From assembly GCA_965243695.1 (NCBI GenBank), contig CBDEWC010000011.1, positions 185,228 through 249,227 on the forward strand: a stretch of DNA of 64,000 bases, read 5' to 3'. Positions 46,483-55,720 of this stretch are shown here, one piece after another. Source of the DNA: JAKVCB01 sp965243695 (lineage in GTDB: Bacteria; Planctomycetota; Planctomycetia; Pirellulales; Lacipirellulaceae). The stretch's first letter is position 1, and every line of letters starts with the position of its first letter. Below the pieces are notes generated by a model. That model saw only the letters and a program-made list of their open reading frames with translations. It made no database searches and had not been told where the DNA came from. Both the position numbers and the translations under genes were made by a program.

Positions 46483-47452
46483 ATGATGGAATTGCGAGAC
46501 AAGTTATGGTCGCGTCGGGGTGTTCTTGGTTTGGGGGCTGTGGCTCCCTTGGTCATTGGTACGACGGTTATGGGGCCGGCGACTGCCGAGGCAACCGCTC
46601 CGGCGGACAGCGGCGGCACGGTCGTTCCGCCCGAGGGACGCCGGATTTTGATTTCCTGCAAGCTGAGCATGATTGCCAAGGAGATAGAAGGTCGCCCGTT
46701 ATCGGCGACTGAGCGGCTTAACCTGGCTGGCGAGGCCGGGTTCGATGGTGTCGATTTCGATGAAGCGGGCAACTTTTCGCCGGCCGAGGTAAGAGACGCG
46801 GTGATCGAGTCGGGTGTATTTGTCCACAACGCGATTAATCATGACCACTGGCGGTACCGCCTCACGAGCGCCGATCCGGCCGAGCGTGCGAAAGGAGTTG
46901 CCAATATTGCACACTGTATCCGAGTGGCCCACGCCGCGGGAGGAAGTGGTGTCCTGATTGTTTTGGGGCATGGAAAAGATGGCTCTCCAGAGGTCGTTGC
47001 CGAACGTTGCCGGGTGGAAATTGAAAAGCTGCTCCCGCTGGCCGCATCGCTGGGGCAGCCAATTCTGTTTGAGAACGTGTGGAACCAAATGTTCTACGAC
47101 CACGATGCTCCCCCCGAACAGTCTGCCCAACGTTTCGTTCAGTTTGTCAATGGTTTCGAGAGCCCGTGGGTTGGCTGGTACTACGACATTGGCAATCACT
47201 GGAAGTACGGACAACCGGGAACATGGATTCGAGAACTCGGCCGGCAATGTATCAAGCTGGACGTGAAGGGGTTTAGTCGCGCCGATGACAAGTTTACCGA
47301 TATCGGCCATGGCGATTTACCCTGGGATCAAGTTCGTGAGGCACTTGCAGAAATTGGGTTTCGCCGGCTGGGCGACCGCGGAAGTTACCGGTGGCGGGCT
47401 GCAGCGACTGATCGAAGTGAGAAAACAGATGCAACAGGCCTTTGGGGTGTAG
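46483..47452 (+). CDS. Exported sugar isomerase/epimerase-like TIM barrel, shifted near the C-terminus
   Basis: The protein starts with a Tat-like signal (SRRGVLGLGAVAPLVIG). It is an AP-endonuclease-family-2 barrel with EAGFDGVDFDEAG, a QPILFENVWN strand, YYDIGNHWKYG and DVKGF, typical of sugar-phosphate isomerases and hydroxypyruvate isomerase. The open frame runs on to 47679, but from about 47360 it is out of register. One base over, the expected end is found (AGWATAEVTGGGLQRLIEV, then stop at 47450-47452). The extra base lies in the GGGTTT at 47356-47361. So the true end is near 47452 and the longer tail is spurious. Confidence 0.8.
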
Positions 47453-47681
47453 CACACCGGTGGTACCAGCAGCCATTTGTGTGCCCCGACTTGTGCTGGC
47501 GGGTTGTTTTATGCCGGTTGGCGGCCTGCGTGAAAACGGAGTGCCGCAAAAAGAAAGCCACCGATAGCCGGTTCCCGAAGGACTGCTGTTTCCGGCCGAC
47601 CTGGTTTGTGGAAAATCAGAACAATTCGATGGTGGCACACTTCGGCCACCTACAAAAATCAATAACCCCCGCCCGGTAGCC

Positions 47682-48788
47682 ATGCCTTTTGCCCAGTTCG
47701 ATCGTTTTGGCGTCCGCATGCAGGCGCTTGCGGAGCGTGAAAACAAAAAATTTATCGACCAGGACCACGTGGCAGCAGATCAGCCTCCAGGTCCGCTTTC
47801 TGGGGCGTCTGAGGAAATGATTGCCGAGTGCGCCGATCGCATTCGTGCGGCACGACGGAACGACCGGCCAGTGATGGTCACCTTTGGGGCTCATGCCATT
47901 AAGAACGGTTTGGCGCCCGTTTTTCTGGCGCTGGCCGAGGAGGGTTGGATCACACACCTGGCCACGAACGGAGCCGGGATCATTCATGACTGGGAGTTTG
48001 CTTTTCAAGGGAAGAGTTGCGAGCATGTGGGGCCGATGGTTAAGCAGGGCCGCTTTGGCAATTGGGAAGAGACTGGTTTTTATATCAATCTTGCCTTGAA
48101 CCTTGGGGCCTACGAAGGCAAAGGCTATGGCGAGTCGGTTGGGGCGATGATCGAGCAGCAGCAATTGCAGATTCCCTCACCTGAGGAACTGCACGCGGTT
48201 GTCCGGGAGTCGCTTGGCGAAAATCCTGAAAAAGCGGCCTCGGCTGCAGACTTGCTGGCTGTTTTGCAGCGGTTTTCTCTGCCGCCGGGCAGCAGGGAAA
48301 TTTCCCATCCCTGGAAGGCCTTTAGTATTCAGGCGGGGGCGTTTCGATTGGGGATTCCGATGACGGGCCATCCGATGATCGGGCACGACATCATCTACAA
48401 CCATCCGATGAATCACTGTGCTGCATTGGGTCGTGCGGCACAGCGCGACTTTCTCACGTTTGCCGAAGGGGTGAGTCGGCTCGAAGGTGGAGTTTATCTT
48501 TCCATCGGGTCAGCCATCATGAGCCCCATGATCTTTGAAAAGTCGCTCTCGATGGCCCAGAATCTTGCCATTGCCCGAGGAGAGCACATCGACGGGCACT
48601 ACATCCTTGTCAACGATCTCGCCAAGTCAGATTGGGATTGGTCCCAGGGAGAACCACCGGAGGAAAACCCGGCTTATTATCTCCGCTACAACAAAAGCTT
48701 TAGTCGGATGGGCGGAGCCATGCGATATCTTCAGGCCGACAATCGCGATTTCCTGCTGGCGTTGATCCATGCGTTGCGGTCGAACTGA
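47682..48788 (+). CDS. Deoxyhypusine-synthase-like protein of unknown function
   Basis: The 368-residue protein has no signal peptide. Segments such as RPVMVTFGAHAIKNGLAPVF, THLATNGAGIIHDWE, VGASMIEQ-type helices and SIGSAIMSPMIFEK are reminiscent of the deoxyhypusine synthase fold, an NAD-binding Rossmann-like architecture. The match is by general pattern, not by a defining motif, and the catalytic Lys of true synthases could not be placed. Bacterial relatives may transfer alkyl amine groups or act on other substrates. The gene follows the sugar isomerase by 229 bases and its end overlaps only unsupported leader sequence of the DUF1080 frame. Function should be considered unknown. Confidence 0.55.
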   Translation: MPFAQFDRFGVRMQALAERENKKFIDQDHVAADQPPGPLSGASEEMIAECADRIRAARRNDRPVMVTFGAHAIKNGLAPVFLALAEEGWITHLATNGAGIIHDWEFAFQGKSCEHVGPMVKQGRFGNWEETGFYINLALNLGAYEGKGYGESVGAMIEQQQLQIPSPEELHAVVRESLGENPEKAASAADLLAVLQRFSLPPGSREISHPWKAFSIQAGAFRLGIPMTGHPMIGHDIIYNHPMNHCAALGRAAQRDFLTFAEGVSRLEGGVYLSIGSAIMSPMIFEKSLSMAQNLAIARGEHIDGHYILVNDLAKSDWDWSQGEPPEENPAYYLRYNKSFSRMGGAMRYLQADNRDFLLALIHALRSN

Positions 48789-48954
48789 GGTGGGGCGGGT
48801 TTCGGAAAAAAGAATGGCCTCGGTACTTTCGTGGCCCCCCATGTCCACCGCCGCTATGATAAAAGGGGCGGATCCAACCGGTGGGAAGTTGTGCTGCCGT
48901 TGGGTTGCCCTTGGATTTGTGGGCAGTGGGAAAAAAGATTGTCGGGAGGCTTCT

Positions 48955-50265
48955 TTGTTCGCGTTGAGATTTTTTGTGGCGACCGTGGTTCTGAGTGGGG
49001 CAGTTGCGAGTGCTGACGCCCCGCCTCAAGAACGCCCGCTGGCTTTCGATGGCAAGACGCTTGACGGATGGCGGACCGAAAACGGCCGCCCGGTCACTCG
49101 CGGTTGGGAGGTGGTCGACGGTGCGATCCACCTGAAAGAAACGAATCCGCGGGCCGGTTTCATCGTGACGGCCGAAGAGTTTGGTAATTTCCGGCTTCGC
49201 TTTCAGTGGAAGATCCCGGCAGGCGGAAACAGCGGAGTGAAGTACCGGGTGCGTAAATTTTCCGGGAGCTGGCTGGGGTGTGAGTACCAAATTTGTGACG
49301 ACCAAACCCTGTCAAGCCTGCCGCCGCGCAAATTGACCGGTGCCCTTTACGATTTGTATCGTCCGTCCGATATAAAGCATCTTCATCCTCCTGGTGAGTT
49401 TAATTCCAGCCAGATTGAAGTGTGTGGCGACTCGATCCAGCATTGGCTCAATGGCAAGTTGATTGTCTCAGCGAATGTAGGCGATGAGCAGTGGTACCGT
49501 CATCTCTCGCGAAGCAAATTCGCTGACGAGGTTGGTTTTGGGCGGAATGCCAAGGGGCGGATCATGCTGACCGATCACAGTAGCGAAGTGTGGTACCGCA
49601 ATTTTGTGTTTGAGCCACTCCCGGAACCGAAGGTGCGACGACAGGCAAGTTTTTCCCGATCCGGTGGTATGTATGCCGGTGGGAGCGATGGGGCCTACGG
49701 GGTGCTCAATACTTTTCGGGCTCGGGTGGATGACGATTGCAATAACCGGTTGCGCGTAGGGCGTGAACTGGGACTGATCAACGTGGTCCAACTTGAGGAC
49801 GGCGAGCGGTGGCGGGGAGACCCGGAGGTCGCGCAGCACAAGCTTCGGCGGTGGCTTGGGCGTACAGAACTCTCAGCCATTGATGCGGTTCATTTCTCAG
49901 AGGAAAACCCCCATGATGCTGCCAGGTGGCTTGATCCTCTATTTGATCTGGTCAAGTCCGCAGACCCGGACCTGCCTGTTTATGTATGGCCCAGCTATCC
50001 ATTGGGACCTTTGGGAAAATCAGACGGTTACGTGTACGACGCCTATCCGGCTTCGTACGAGCGGTTTCGAAAAAAGTGGTGCAGTTTCTGGCAACGGGAA
50101 AACCACTTGTCGTTTGTCTCGATGGGTCTGGTTACAGCAAGCTCAGCACCGCGCGGCAACAGCTCATGCTTTGCCGAGATTTTAATCTTCCAGTCTTTTA
50201 CTTTACCGCTGACAGCGGGTCGGGGAGCACCAACAACTGGCTTGGCAAGCCAACCGCATCGCTAG
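48955..50265 (+). CDS. DUF1080 plus glycosidase-like protein, N-terminal part
   Basis: The frame is open from 48769, but the start is probably TTG at 48955. GGGAGG stands 5 bases before it and the signal peptide begins there at once (FALRFFVATVVLSGAVASAD). A DUF1080 domain (3-keto-disaccharide hydrolase type) follows at about residues 24-230: PLAFDGKTLDGWR, GGNSGVKYRV, CEYQICDD and EVWYRNFVFEPL. After it comes an alpha/beta region with HFSEENPHDAARWLDPL, resembling a glycosidase barrel. The last 60 residues from about 50076 are out of frame, after a six-A run at 50070-50075. The true continuation is in 50076-51299. Confidence 0.82.
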   Translation: MFALRFFVATVVLSGAVASADAPPQERPLAFDGKTLDGWRTENGRPVTRGWEVVDGAIHLKETNPRAGFIVTAEEFGNFRLRFQWKIPAGGNSGVKYRVRKFSGSWLGCEYQICDDQTLSSLPPRKLTGALYDLYRPSDIKHLHPPGEFNSSQIEVCGDSIQHWLNGKLIVSANVGDEQWYRHLSRSKFADEVGFGRNAKGRIMLTDHSSEVWYRNFVFEPLPEPKVRRQASFSRSGGMYAGGSDGAYGVLNTFRARVDDDCNNRLRVGRELGLINVVQLEDGERWRGDPEVAQHKLRRWLGRTELSAIDAVHFSEENPHDAARWLDPLFDLVKSADPDLPVYVWPSYPLGPLGKSDGYVYDAYPASYERFRKKWCSFWQRENHLSFVSMGLVTASSAPRGNSSCFAEILIFQSFTLPLTAGRGAPTTGLASQPHR

Positions 50266-51299
50266 CTGCATGGCGAAATTTCGTGTTCAGCGCGATGGAA
50301 TTTCAGCGCCAAAGTGGTGGGTGGGCGCCAGTTTCTGCTGGCGGTTTGGTATGGGGAGACGTCATTGAACTGGCCGCGGACCCGAACGGAAGGGTGGACT
50401 ACCGGTGGAATGGCTTGGGAAAGGCGACCGTGTATGGGTTTGACCGCCTCCTGTTCGACAAAAAGAGGGCAACCCTTGCCCAAGATTCGGACGTGAAGCT
50501 GGATTACCAATTTTGGTCTCTGTTTCCGGTTACCAGGGGAAAACTTTTGTTAGAGGGTAAGCCTTTATCGGATGAGACGGTCGGCGACCGTCTCCGTGTA
50601 GAGCGATCGCGATGTGGCCAGGCCGATCAATGGACTGAAGTTCCCAGGATACACCCAAGCGAAACGTTGTGTTATGAACTGGGCGACGTTGGGCGGGAGT
50701 GTCGTGTGCGCGTGACCTTGCTGGGAGAGGTTGCTTCCGAGGAGAGTGTTGCGTTTTCTGGTGGACGCCTTTCAGGCATCATGGCCCTTCCGGTAGATGG
50801 TGCTATTCCGCTGGAGGCCTATGAAGACGGATGGCGGGGCGGGATTCGATTTCGTCAGGCGCTTGCCACCGGCTTGTGGCGGTCTTTTGGCAAAGTGGAC
50901 CTGCCAGATCTTCTGGAATCGGGTGGCCAGTTGGCCATGCGGGGGCAGGCAGGTCGTGCGGTCGAAGCGGTCGTTGTGCAAAAATTCAGGAGCCGTCGCC
51001 CCCTGGAAAATCTTAAAATCCGGCTGGCCGGCTATAGCCACTCGAGCCTTGGATCGTCTTTTTGGGTTGGAGTCTCCTTGGATGGCAGGCACGTCTTGCA
51101 TAGGGGAACGCCAACCACCGCACCTCGTGAGGATGGTTACTTTCGGGGTATCCACGCTCTCGATGTGAGTCATATTGCCGAACTGCAGAATGCCACACAG
51201 TTTTATGTTCACCTCGCACAGGGCAATCATTCGGGCATTCGTAGCCAAGTGAGCAGTCGACTGGAATTGCTGGAGATCGACGCGGATCTGGCAAACTAG
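50076..51299 (+). CDS. DUF1080 plus glycosidase-like protein, C-terminal part
   Basis: This frame (formally open from 49986) continues the previous protein once one base is added to the A run at 50070-50075: VVQFLATGKPLVVCLDGSGY, then FNLPVFYFTAD. It completes the barrel-like domain and adds beta-sandwich regions ending with LELLEIDADLAN. No start codon with a ribosome site lies at a sensible place, so it is not a separate gene. The fused product would be about 780 residues. The catalytic part after DUF1080 is not a recognised glycoside hydrolase family. Confidence 0.78.
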   Translation: MVQFLATGKPLVVCLDGSGYSKLSTARQQLMLCRDFNLPVFYFTADSGSGSTNNWLGKPTASLAAWRNFVFSAMEFQRQSGGWAPVSAGGLVWGDVIELAADPNGRVDYRWNGLGKATVYGFDRLLFDKKRATLAQDSDVKLDYQFWSLFPVTRGKLLLEGKPLSDETVGDRLRVERSRCGQADQWTEVPRIHPSETLCYELGDVGRECRVRVTLLGEVASEESVAFSGGRLSGIMALPVDGAIPLEAYEDGWRGGIRFRQALATGLWRSFGKVDLPDLLESGGQLAMRGQAGRAVEAVVVQKFRSRRPLENLKIRLAGYSHSSLGSSFWVGVSLDGRHVLHRGTPTTAPREDGYFRGIHALDVSHIAELQNATQFYVHLAQGNHSGIRSQVSSRLELLEIDADLAN

Positions 51300-51580
51300 C
51301 TGGGGCTGCGAATCTGGCGTTTTTCACGGCCTCTTTGCCTGGTGACCTTCTAGAGTCCCTGCCACTTTCCCCGTTTCTGTGGACTGGACTTTCTTTGGCG
51401 GGGGCGTGTTGCCGACCCGTTTTCAGGCGGTTTGAGCCAGTTTTTCTCACGGGAACATCAATTTTCAGCCTGCCGGTCGGGTTGGGAGCCGGGTCTCCGA
51501 TTTCCAGGGAGAGCGGCCAGTTGTGAGAGTCGCTGGCATGTTTTGATCTTAACCCCCTGTTTCACACGAAAGGGAAACCC

Positions 51581-53344
51581 ATGTTTGCCACCACCACACT
51601 CCGAATCAACAGTAGTCTCTTTTGTTTCTTGGCGCAATATTTCTTGGCACAACTTGTCTTGTTCGCAGTCCTGGTGGCTGCGGCGCCCAGCACGTACGCC
51701 AGGTCAATCTTCGATGCCGAGCTCGACCTGTCGCTAAGCGTGGTCACCCCTGCTGGCAAAGAAAGCCCGGTCATTGAGAATAAATTTGGATTTGCCACAT
51801 CGTTTCCGCGACCTAGAGACAACGCTGGTGACCTCACTGGTCAGCCAAACCCGGTCGCGAATTGGGACCTGTTTACGTTGCAGGGCGGTACGGCTGTCCA
51901 GAAACCTAATCCGTTCGTTGCCAAGGGTAAAAAAGTTACGCATGGTCGGGGGTTGAAATTCCATGTAGGTGGCGAGACCGACGCCTTTGTTCCCGGCGAC
52001 TATGGTGAGGGCGAGGGGTGGGCGAGTGGTCGCACCCGAATTCGCCTGGGTAATTTTACAGGTCATGAGGGTTTGCCGCCGGCTGAAGCGATTCAGGTGA
52101 ACCTTCAATTGAACTCCACCGGAATTGCAAAAACTCAGGCGGTGAACGGTGATGCCAGTTTTGACTGGGCGTCTGCAAAGTATTTCTACGAGTTGACCAG
52201 CGCAGCGACCGGTGCCGTTCTGGCGTCGAGTCCTGGAGGGCCAGCGGGCCACCTAGTGACTTCCGAAGAAGGAGATCTGGCTGCTGGTATTGCCAACGCG
52301 GCCCAGCAGAATATTGTGCCGGTCGACTTGCCGTCCAATTCCTTTACCAATATTGACCTGTTTGGACATGTGTATGCATCTGGGTTTTCGGATGTCACAG
52401 CAGGCCCACCACCTGCGGTTGCTCCTGGTTGGGCAGCACCGTTTCAACAGCGGGCGAACCAATTGTTTCCGGACGCCGATATGGATCTCGGGTCCCTGGA
52501 CGACTGGGGGCCCCTTTTTGGCGATGTCGTTGGCCATGGATCGTGGCTGGTGGCAGACGTTGCAGGTGTCAATGGCAGTGACCCTTTGGCGACGAGTGGC
52601 AACGATACCGTTTTTACGACTCAGATTGCTACCAATCCCAACCAGCTCCAGGACCTGGAAATTTCTGTCGAGACACCGGTCGGTGATTACACGGTATTCT
52701 CGTTCGACAATGATGTGATCGCCGCCGGTGGTGTACACCTATTCGATTATCGATTGGAATTAGGAACCGGTGTGGGTGACCAGTTTCAGGGGCACGACCC
52801 GCTTGGACAGGATGGCCAACTGCAGTTCCTTTTGGAGGGCTCTTCAGCCGACCGCCAAATTGAGCAAACCGGCACCTTCGAGCTTGTGGATGGGAACGAT
52901 CCGGTGAGCCTTCACACCCTGCAGTTTCTGGGCGAACTCTCTCCCGGCCAGGGGGCCCAGTTCCAGACGCAAATCCTCGTCCACGATAGTGTTGACGGAG
53001 TGACCGACGGGATGGCCCGGCTAACGCTCCGCCACCTCACCGAGGGCATCGCGGGCGACTACAACGGTGACTATGTGGTGGACCAGGGCGATTATGACCT
53101 GTGGAAGGAGACCTTTGGTTCAGAGGATGGGTTGGCCGATGGCAACGCCAACGGGACGATCGACGCGGGTGACTTCACCCTGTGGCAGGACCATTTTCAG
53201 CAGAACCATTTCCCATTCGCCGACTTCGGTAGGGAGTCTCGTTTTGGCGCGTCGAGTTCGGCCATACCAGAGCCGGCAACCGGCCTCATCAGCCTGATTG
53301 GCTTGGGAGCTGTTGCTTGCCTGGCGGGTCGTCGTCGTGCCTAG
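51581..53344 (+). CDS. PEP-CTERM secreted protein with dockerin-like repeats
   Basis: The 587-residue protein has a signal peptide (LFAVLVAAAPSTYA end) and a large beta-rich body. A dockerin-like pair follows (GDYNGDYVVDQGDYDLWKETFG and DGNANGTIDAGDFTLWQDHF). The sorting signal IPEPATGL with a hydrophobic helix and AGRRRA ends the chain. No catalytic motif was seen in the body. It is the ninth PEP-CTERM protein in the window; none of the neighbours is an exosortase. Confidence 0.87.
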   Translation: MFATTTLRINSSLFCFLAQYFLAQLVLFAVLVAAAPSTYARSIFDAELDLSLSVVTPAGKESPVIENKFGFATSFPRPRDNAGDLTGQPNPVANWDLFTLQGGTAVQKPNPFVAKGKKVTHGRGLKFHVGGETDAFVPGDYGEGEGWASGRTRIRLGNFTGHEGLPPAEAIQVNLQLNSTGIAKTQAVNGDASFDWASAKYFYELTSAATGAVLASSPGGPAGHLVTSEEGDLAAGIANAAQQNIVPVDLPSNSFTNIDLFGHVYASGFSDVTAGPPPAVAPGWAAPFQQRANQLFPDADMDLGSLDDWGPLFGDVVGHGSWLVADVAGVNGSDPLATSGNDTVFTTQIATNPNQLQDLEISVETPVGDYTVFSFDNDVIAAGGVHLFDYRLELGTGVGDQFQGHDPLGQDGQLQFLLEGSSADRQIEQTGTFELVDGNDPVSLHTLQFLGELSPGQGAQFQTQILVHDSVDGVTDGMARLTLRHLTEGIAGDYNGDYVVDQGDYDLWKETFGSEDGLADGNANGTIDAGDFTLWQDHFQQNHFPFADFGRESRFGASSSAIPEPATGLISLIGLGAVACLAGRRRA

Positions 53345-53592
53345 GCCGGTCAACACAGACCGCCCCCTGGCGGTTCGCGTTGGCTGGCTGGTTCGGACCG
53401 GTATCCTTGGTTCAGCAGCCCGTCACCACCCCTACCGCTCAGCAGCAACCCGTTGTGGTCGAGCACCAATAAAGATGGGTGAAGAATCGTGGAACCGGTT
53501 TTTCTGTACGTCTGGACTTGTTCTTCCTGTGTGGCGACCAGTCTCCGGGGGGAACGGGTTTTAGGCGTATTTTTTATTGGGCCGGGTGTTGC

Positions 53593-54258
53593 TTACAACA
53601 CGCCGCACCGTTTGTAGACTTCCTGGGCATTCATGCCATTGGCAATTTCTTCGCGCACGCGATCCTCGTCACCAACTTTTTTCCAGGCATTCTGGATGAC
53701 CTCTGCCTCAACCTTGCGAGGTACGACGACGATTCCATCGCGATCAGCGAAGACAAGATCACCTGGGCAGAACTCGACTCCGGCAATTTTGACCGGCACA
53801 TCGTACTCAACGACTTTTTGACGATTCATCGAATCGTAGACAGAGGTGCCGCGAGCAAACACCGGGAATTGCATCGCCTCCATAAAAGAAACGTCACGCA
53901 CGGCACCGTCGACAATCGCACCCACGCACCCTCCGCTTCGCGCCGCAGTTGACAGGAGTTCTCCCCAAATGGCTGACCGCATCGACCCGTCGGCAGCGCA
54001 GATCATGACGTCATCGGCATGGCAACTGTCCACCGCCTCCAGTTCCCCGTCATAGGTGTTTGGGTCATCGTGGTCTAAATCGATCCAACGCGTGGTCTTG
54101 CAACGGCCTACCAGTTTGTGGATGCCTGTCGCAGGTGGCAGGGCAACGCGAGGCGATTGGTGTCGCAATCCAAGCTTGTCAATGGCATCGGCAACAACGG
54201 CGCTGTAAAGCGACTTGCGCATCATGTCGAGTGTGATTTCATGCTTTTCAGAAGTCAT
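53593..54258 (-). CDS. RraA-family aldolase-like protein
   Basis: The 221-residue product has the RraA/HMG aldolase pattern: VVADAIDKLG near residue 22, an IWGELLSTAARSGGCVGAIVDGAVRD core where the Arg and Asp of the active site lie, then PVFARGTS, and PGDLVFADRDGIVVVP. True 4-hydroxy-4-methyl-2-oxoglutarate aldolases split such acids to pyruvate; other relatives are RNase E regulators or unknown hydroxy-acid lyases. Context with sugar-acid genes favours a catabolic aldolase. The neighbour on the same strand is the truncated isomerase at 54735, 476 bases upstream. Confidence 0.85.
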   Translation of the reverse strand: MTSEKHEITLDMMRKSLYSAVVADAIDKLGLRHQSPRVALPPATGIHKLVGRCKTTRWIDLDHDDPNTYDGELEAVDSCHADDVMICAADGSMRSAIWGELLSTAARSGGCVGAIVDGAVRDVSFMEAMQFPVFARGTSVYDSMNRQKVVEYDVPVKIAGVEFCPGDLVFADRDGIVVVPRKVEAEVIQNAWKKVGDEDRVREEIANGMNAQEVYKRCGVL

Positions 54259-54734
54259 CTGCTAGGCTTTCTTTGGAGAGATTTAACGATTCTGTGGAGC
54301 GATATGCAGTTACCTGTGAGTTGTCCGGTCGTCAACAAGGGCCTGCGGTGGTACGTGATGTTTTGCCGTGGGATGGATATCAGGATCTTTGAACGGATAC
54401 TATTTCCAGGTTCAGCAAGGCTTCGACATTATGGTTCCACGAGTTCGTAGGCTAATACTTTAGGCCACCGAAAGCAACAAGCCACCCGGGGCGGTTCTGT
54501 ACGGTTTGTGGAAACTGGTGAGAAGAGATTTTAGGGTGATTGTGCGAACTAAAGACGGTCTAAAAAAAGGCGTTTTTGCACTGCCCTGCCCTTGAGAGGA
54601 GTGAAGGACGCCACGAACCGCCCTGCCCTACGGCTTTTGGGAAAAATGGATGGTTGATCGACGGTTCTGGGTTGGCTGAGTTGAGTTCTACTTGGAGTGC
54701 TTGCTCGCTTGGGCAGGCATGCGGACTGTTTGAA
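54259..54734. other. Gene-free gap
   Basis: No coding frame with recognisable content, no repeat and no hairpin of note. Confidence 0.4.
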
Positions 54735-55262
54735 TTACACTTCCACGAGGGCTTTTACGGCGTCGTAAGAAATACGTGCGGCGGCAAGCATGTCCTGTTT
54801 TAAGACTTTCTCGTAATAGAACCACGACTCGAACTCGACAATAAAATAACCCTCGTAGCCGACCTCATCCATTGCGTGAAAATATGCAGGCCATTCAATT
54901 TGTCCTTCACCTAGAAGTGGAAAGATGAAAGTGTCCTGATCGTAGCCTGGGGTCCCGATCGAATCTTTCAAATGGGCATGTTTGATTCGCTTGCCCCACT
55001 GACGGATCACCCAGGGAAGATCATTGCGCCAAAGATTGCCGTGCGACGGGTCCATAGTGATAGCTTGATAGGGCGAGTCGTACCGCTCGATCAGCGGCAC
55101 GGTCGAAAAATAGTCGTGGGTAACCATCCCCCAGACACCCTCATTGGCCAGGTAGACCTTCGATTTTTCGGCGACCGGAAGGATCTGGTCGTAGGCGTCA
55201 AAGGCCATTTGCCAGGCGGTTCCCTCCGACATTTCCTCCGGGATCCGTAGGTGTCCGGGCAT
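54735..55262 (-). pseudogene. C-terminal half of a sugar isomerase-like TIM barrel
   Basis: The 175-residue frame holds the last half of an AP-endonuclease-2-type barrel: VYLANEGVWGMVTHDYF, AITMDPSHGNLW, IKHAHLKDSIG and the metal Glu in FIVEFESWFYYEKV. The usual 270-300 residue protein needs a front half, which is not found upstream in any frame; an in-frame TAA lies shortly before the first Met. The front half seems to be deleted or rearranged rather than shifted by one base. It may be a real pseudogene or an assembly join. The mature half keeps its metal ligands, so the damage is recent or artificial. Confidence 0.65.
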
Positions 55263-55720
55263 CCACCGCTGGTTGTGGGATTTCTGGGATTATGAAGGGG
55301 GTCGGGAAATCGGCCGTGAGAAGCGGTTTTCCTCGCCTGGGGGCGTGATCAAAAGCGGACAACCAGCCGGGCGACGAGGTCGGACGAGGTCGTGGGATGC
55401 GAGCCATGTGCTACCGGAAAATTCTGATGAGCCGACAATATAAAGTCACACCGCGATGGCGCCAACGGGATAGGATTGACCAAAACAAGGGTTGACCTGG
55501 GTTTGCCAGGCCACTTGCGTTTGCCTGACAACCAGACCACTTGCGTTTGCCTCACAAATGGTGCAATGATGCGTAACTGGAAGTGGCGGTTGTGATCTCC
55601 GGCGGCAGAGGACCTCGCCGGCCATTTTCTTCGGTCTCTTAGTCGTTCGGTCGGCGAGGCCGTTTGGTAAAATCGCTTGCCCGTTTTCTCGTTTGCATTC
55701 AACAAGAGTTTGGAAACTTG
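55263..55720. other. Gap with a two-copy repeat upstream of pyrF
   Basis: No gene is supported. It contains the duplicated 21-base unit at 55511-55557 and the divergent promoters of the truncated isomerase and pyrF. Confidence 0.4.
55511..55557. repeat. Two-copy 21-base repeat, period 26
   Basis: CCACTTGCGTTTGCCTGACAA at 55511-55531 recurs at 55537-55557 with one change (TGACAA to TCACAA). It resembles the repeats at 43119 and 57004 in size and intergenic position but not in sequence. Confidence 0.85.

Noticed and set aside
47453..47679. C-terminal tail of the long isomerase frame as a new domain
   Set aside because: The residues have no family-like pattern and arise after a one-base shift; the proper stop is in the neighbouring frame at 47450-47452.
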